Shown: piece by piece, positions 33,027 through 33,162 of the stretch
How positions within the stretch are numbered: the stretch's first letter is position 1
Layout of the letters: the number at the start of each line of letters is the position of its first letter
From: Bacteroidaceae bacterium
Lineage (GTDB): Bacteria; Bacteroidota; Bacteroidia; Bacteroidales; Bacteroidaceae
Length of the DNA: 33,162 bases
Reading direction: 5' to 3'
Assembly: GCA_016302965.1 (NCBI GenBank)
Contig: JAEDMP010000020.1
Span: 1-33,162 of the forward strand
The notes under the pieces: model-generated
Told to the model about the DNA's origin: nothing
The model's input: the letters and a program-made list of their open reading frames with translations, nothing else
Databases searched by the model: none
Translations under genes and position numbers: made by a program

Positions 33027-33162
33027 GTTGTAAAATCTTCAATAGAAGATTTAGTTGAGAACAACGATATTGAGCTTTCTAATCCGATAGAATATGTCGT
33101 AGGTTATATTACTGATATAGGTCTAATTATCAGACTATCAATGAAATATCCAACGTTTCAAT
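33027..33162 (+). other. Short open frame running off the right edge (possible gene fragment)
   Basis: A stop-free frame of 45 codons follows a TGA at 33024-33026 and continues past the window. Its translation includes VENNDIELSNPIEYVV and ITDIGLIIRLSMKYP, which looks protein-like, yet there is no start codon before an internal ATG near the edge. It could be the start of a gene read from a rare codon, a decayed fragment, or chance in AT-rich DNA. A perfect hairpin (AAATCTTC-AATA-GAAGATTT, 33033-33052) lies inside it. Base composition is much more AT-rich than the rest of the window. I do not recognise the family. Confidence 0.25.

Noticed and set aside
33149..33162. GTTTCAAT at the right edge as the beginning of a CRISPR repeat
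   Set aside because: Only eight bases match the end of some type I/III repeats, no second copy is visible, and there is no cas gene in the window.

Overview
The window looks like a chromosomal segment of a Bacteroidales bacterium, most likely Prevotellaceae. Three things point there. Promoters follow the Bacteroidetes pattern of TTTG, about 20 nt, then TAnnTTTG (for example at 696-727, 20893-20924 and 21093-21124). Starts mostly lack a Shine-Dalgarno. The protein families are typical of that group: a BtuG-type propeller lipoprotein, DUF4465, a PspC protein paired with a PadR regulator, and a Por/type-IX-like C-terminal tail. Base composition is moderate to GC-rich until about 32900, where it turns strongly AT-rich. 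I see no insertion sequence, phage gene or convincing CRISPR array.

Left part, + strand. The 3' end of a LicD-type gene (2-412) is followed by a promoter and a cobalamin riboswitch (about 735-897). These control a vitamin B12/corrinoid uptake locus: btuB-like TonB-dependent receptor, a BtuG-like propeller lipoprotein with an extra C-terminal module, a secreted DUF4465 protein, a BtuF-like binding lipoprotein and a BtuC-like permease (967-8181). Together they would bind corrinoid at the surface, move it through the outer membrane and hand it to an inner-membrane ABC permease. The BtuD ATPase is not in the window. A 404-bp gap with a 12-bp inverted repeat and a promoter leads to uxaB (hexuronate catabolism), which ends in a strong terminator.

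Middle part, mostly - strand. It holds an alkaline phosphatase, carB, a GH3 beta-glucosidase downstream of ligA, a tRNA-Arg(CCG) on the + strand, mltG, a tRNA-Asp(GTC), a UvrD/PcrA helicase, an uncharacterised membrane protein and the glycogen branching enzyme glgB. The last three are head-to-tail and probably co-transcribed from glgB.

Right part, - strand. It holds a YhcH/TabA-like protein, an exported protein of 14 MORN repeats, a TIGR01212/YhcC-type radical SAM protein overlapping a PspC-domain membrane protein under a PadR regulator, and a GT14-like glycosyltransferase. The last 300 bases carry two perfect hairpins and a short open frame running off the edge.

The points most worth a second look are the B12 locus (fused BtuG, possible type-IX-routed DUF4465, missing btuD), an Asp where MltG normally has its catalytic Glu, and the repeated occurrence of short tandem repeats just upstream of start codons (btuC, uxaB, ligA, mltG, GT14). 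No wholly new defence or mobile system was evident.
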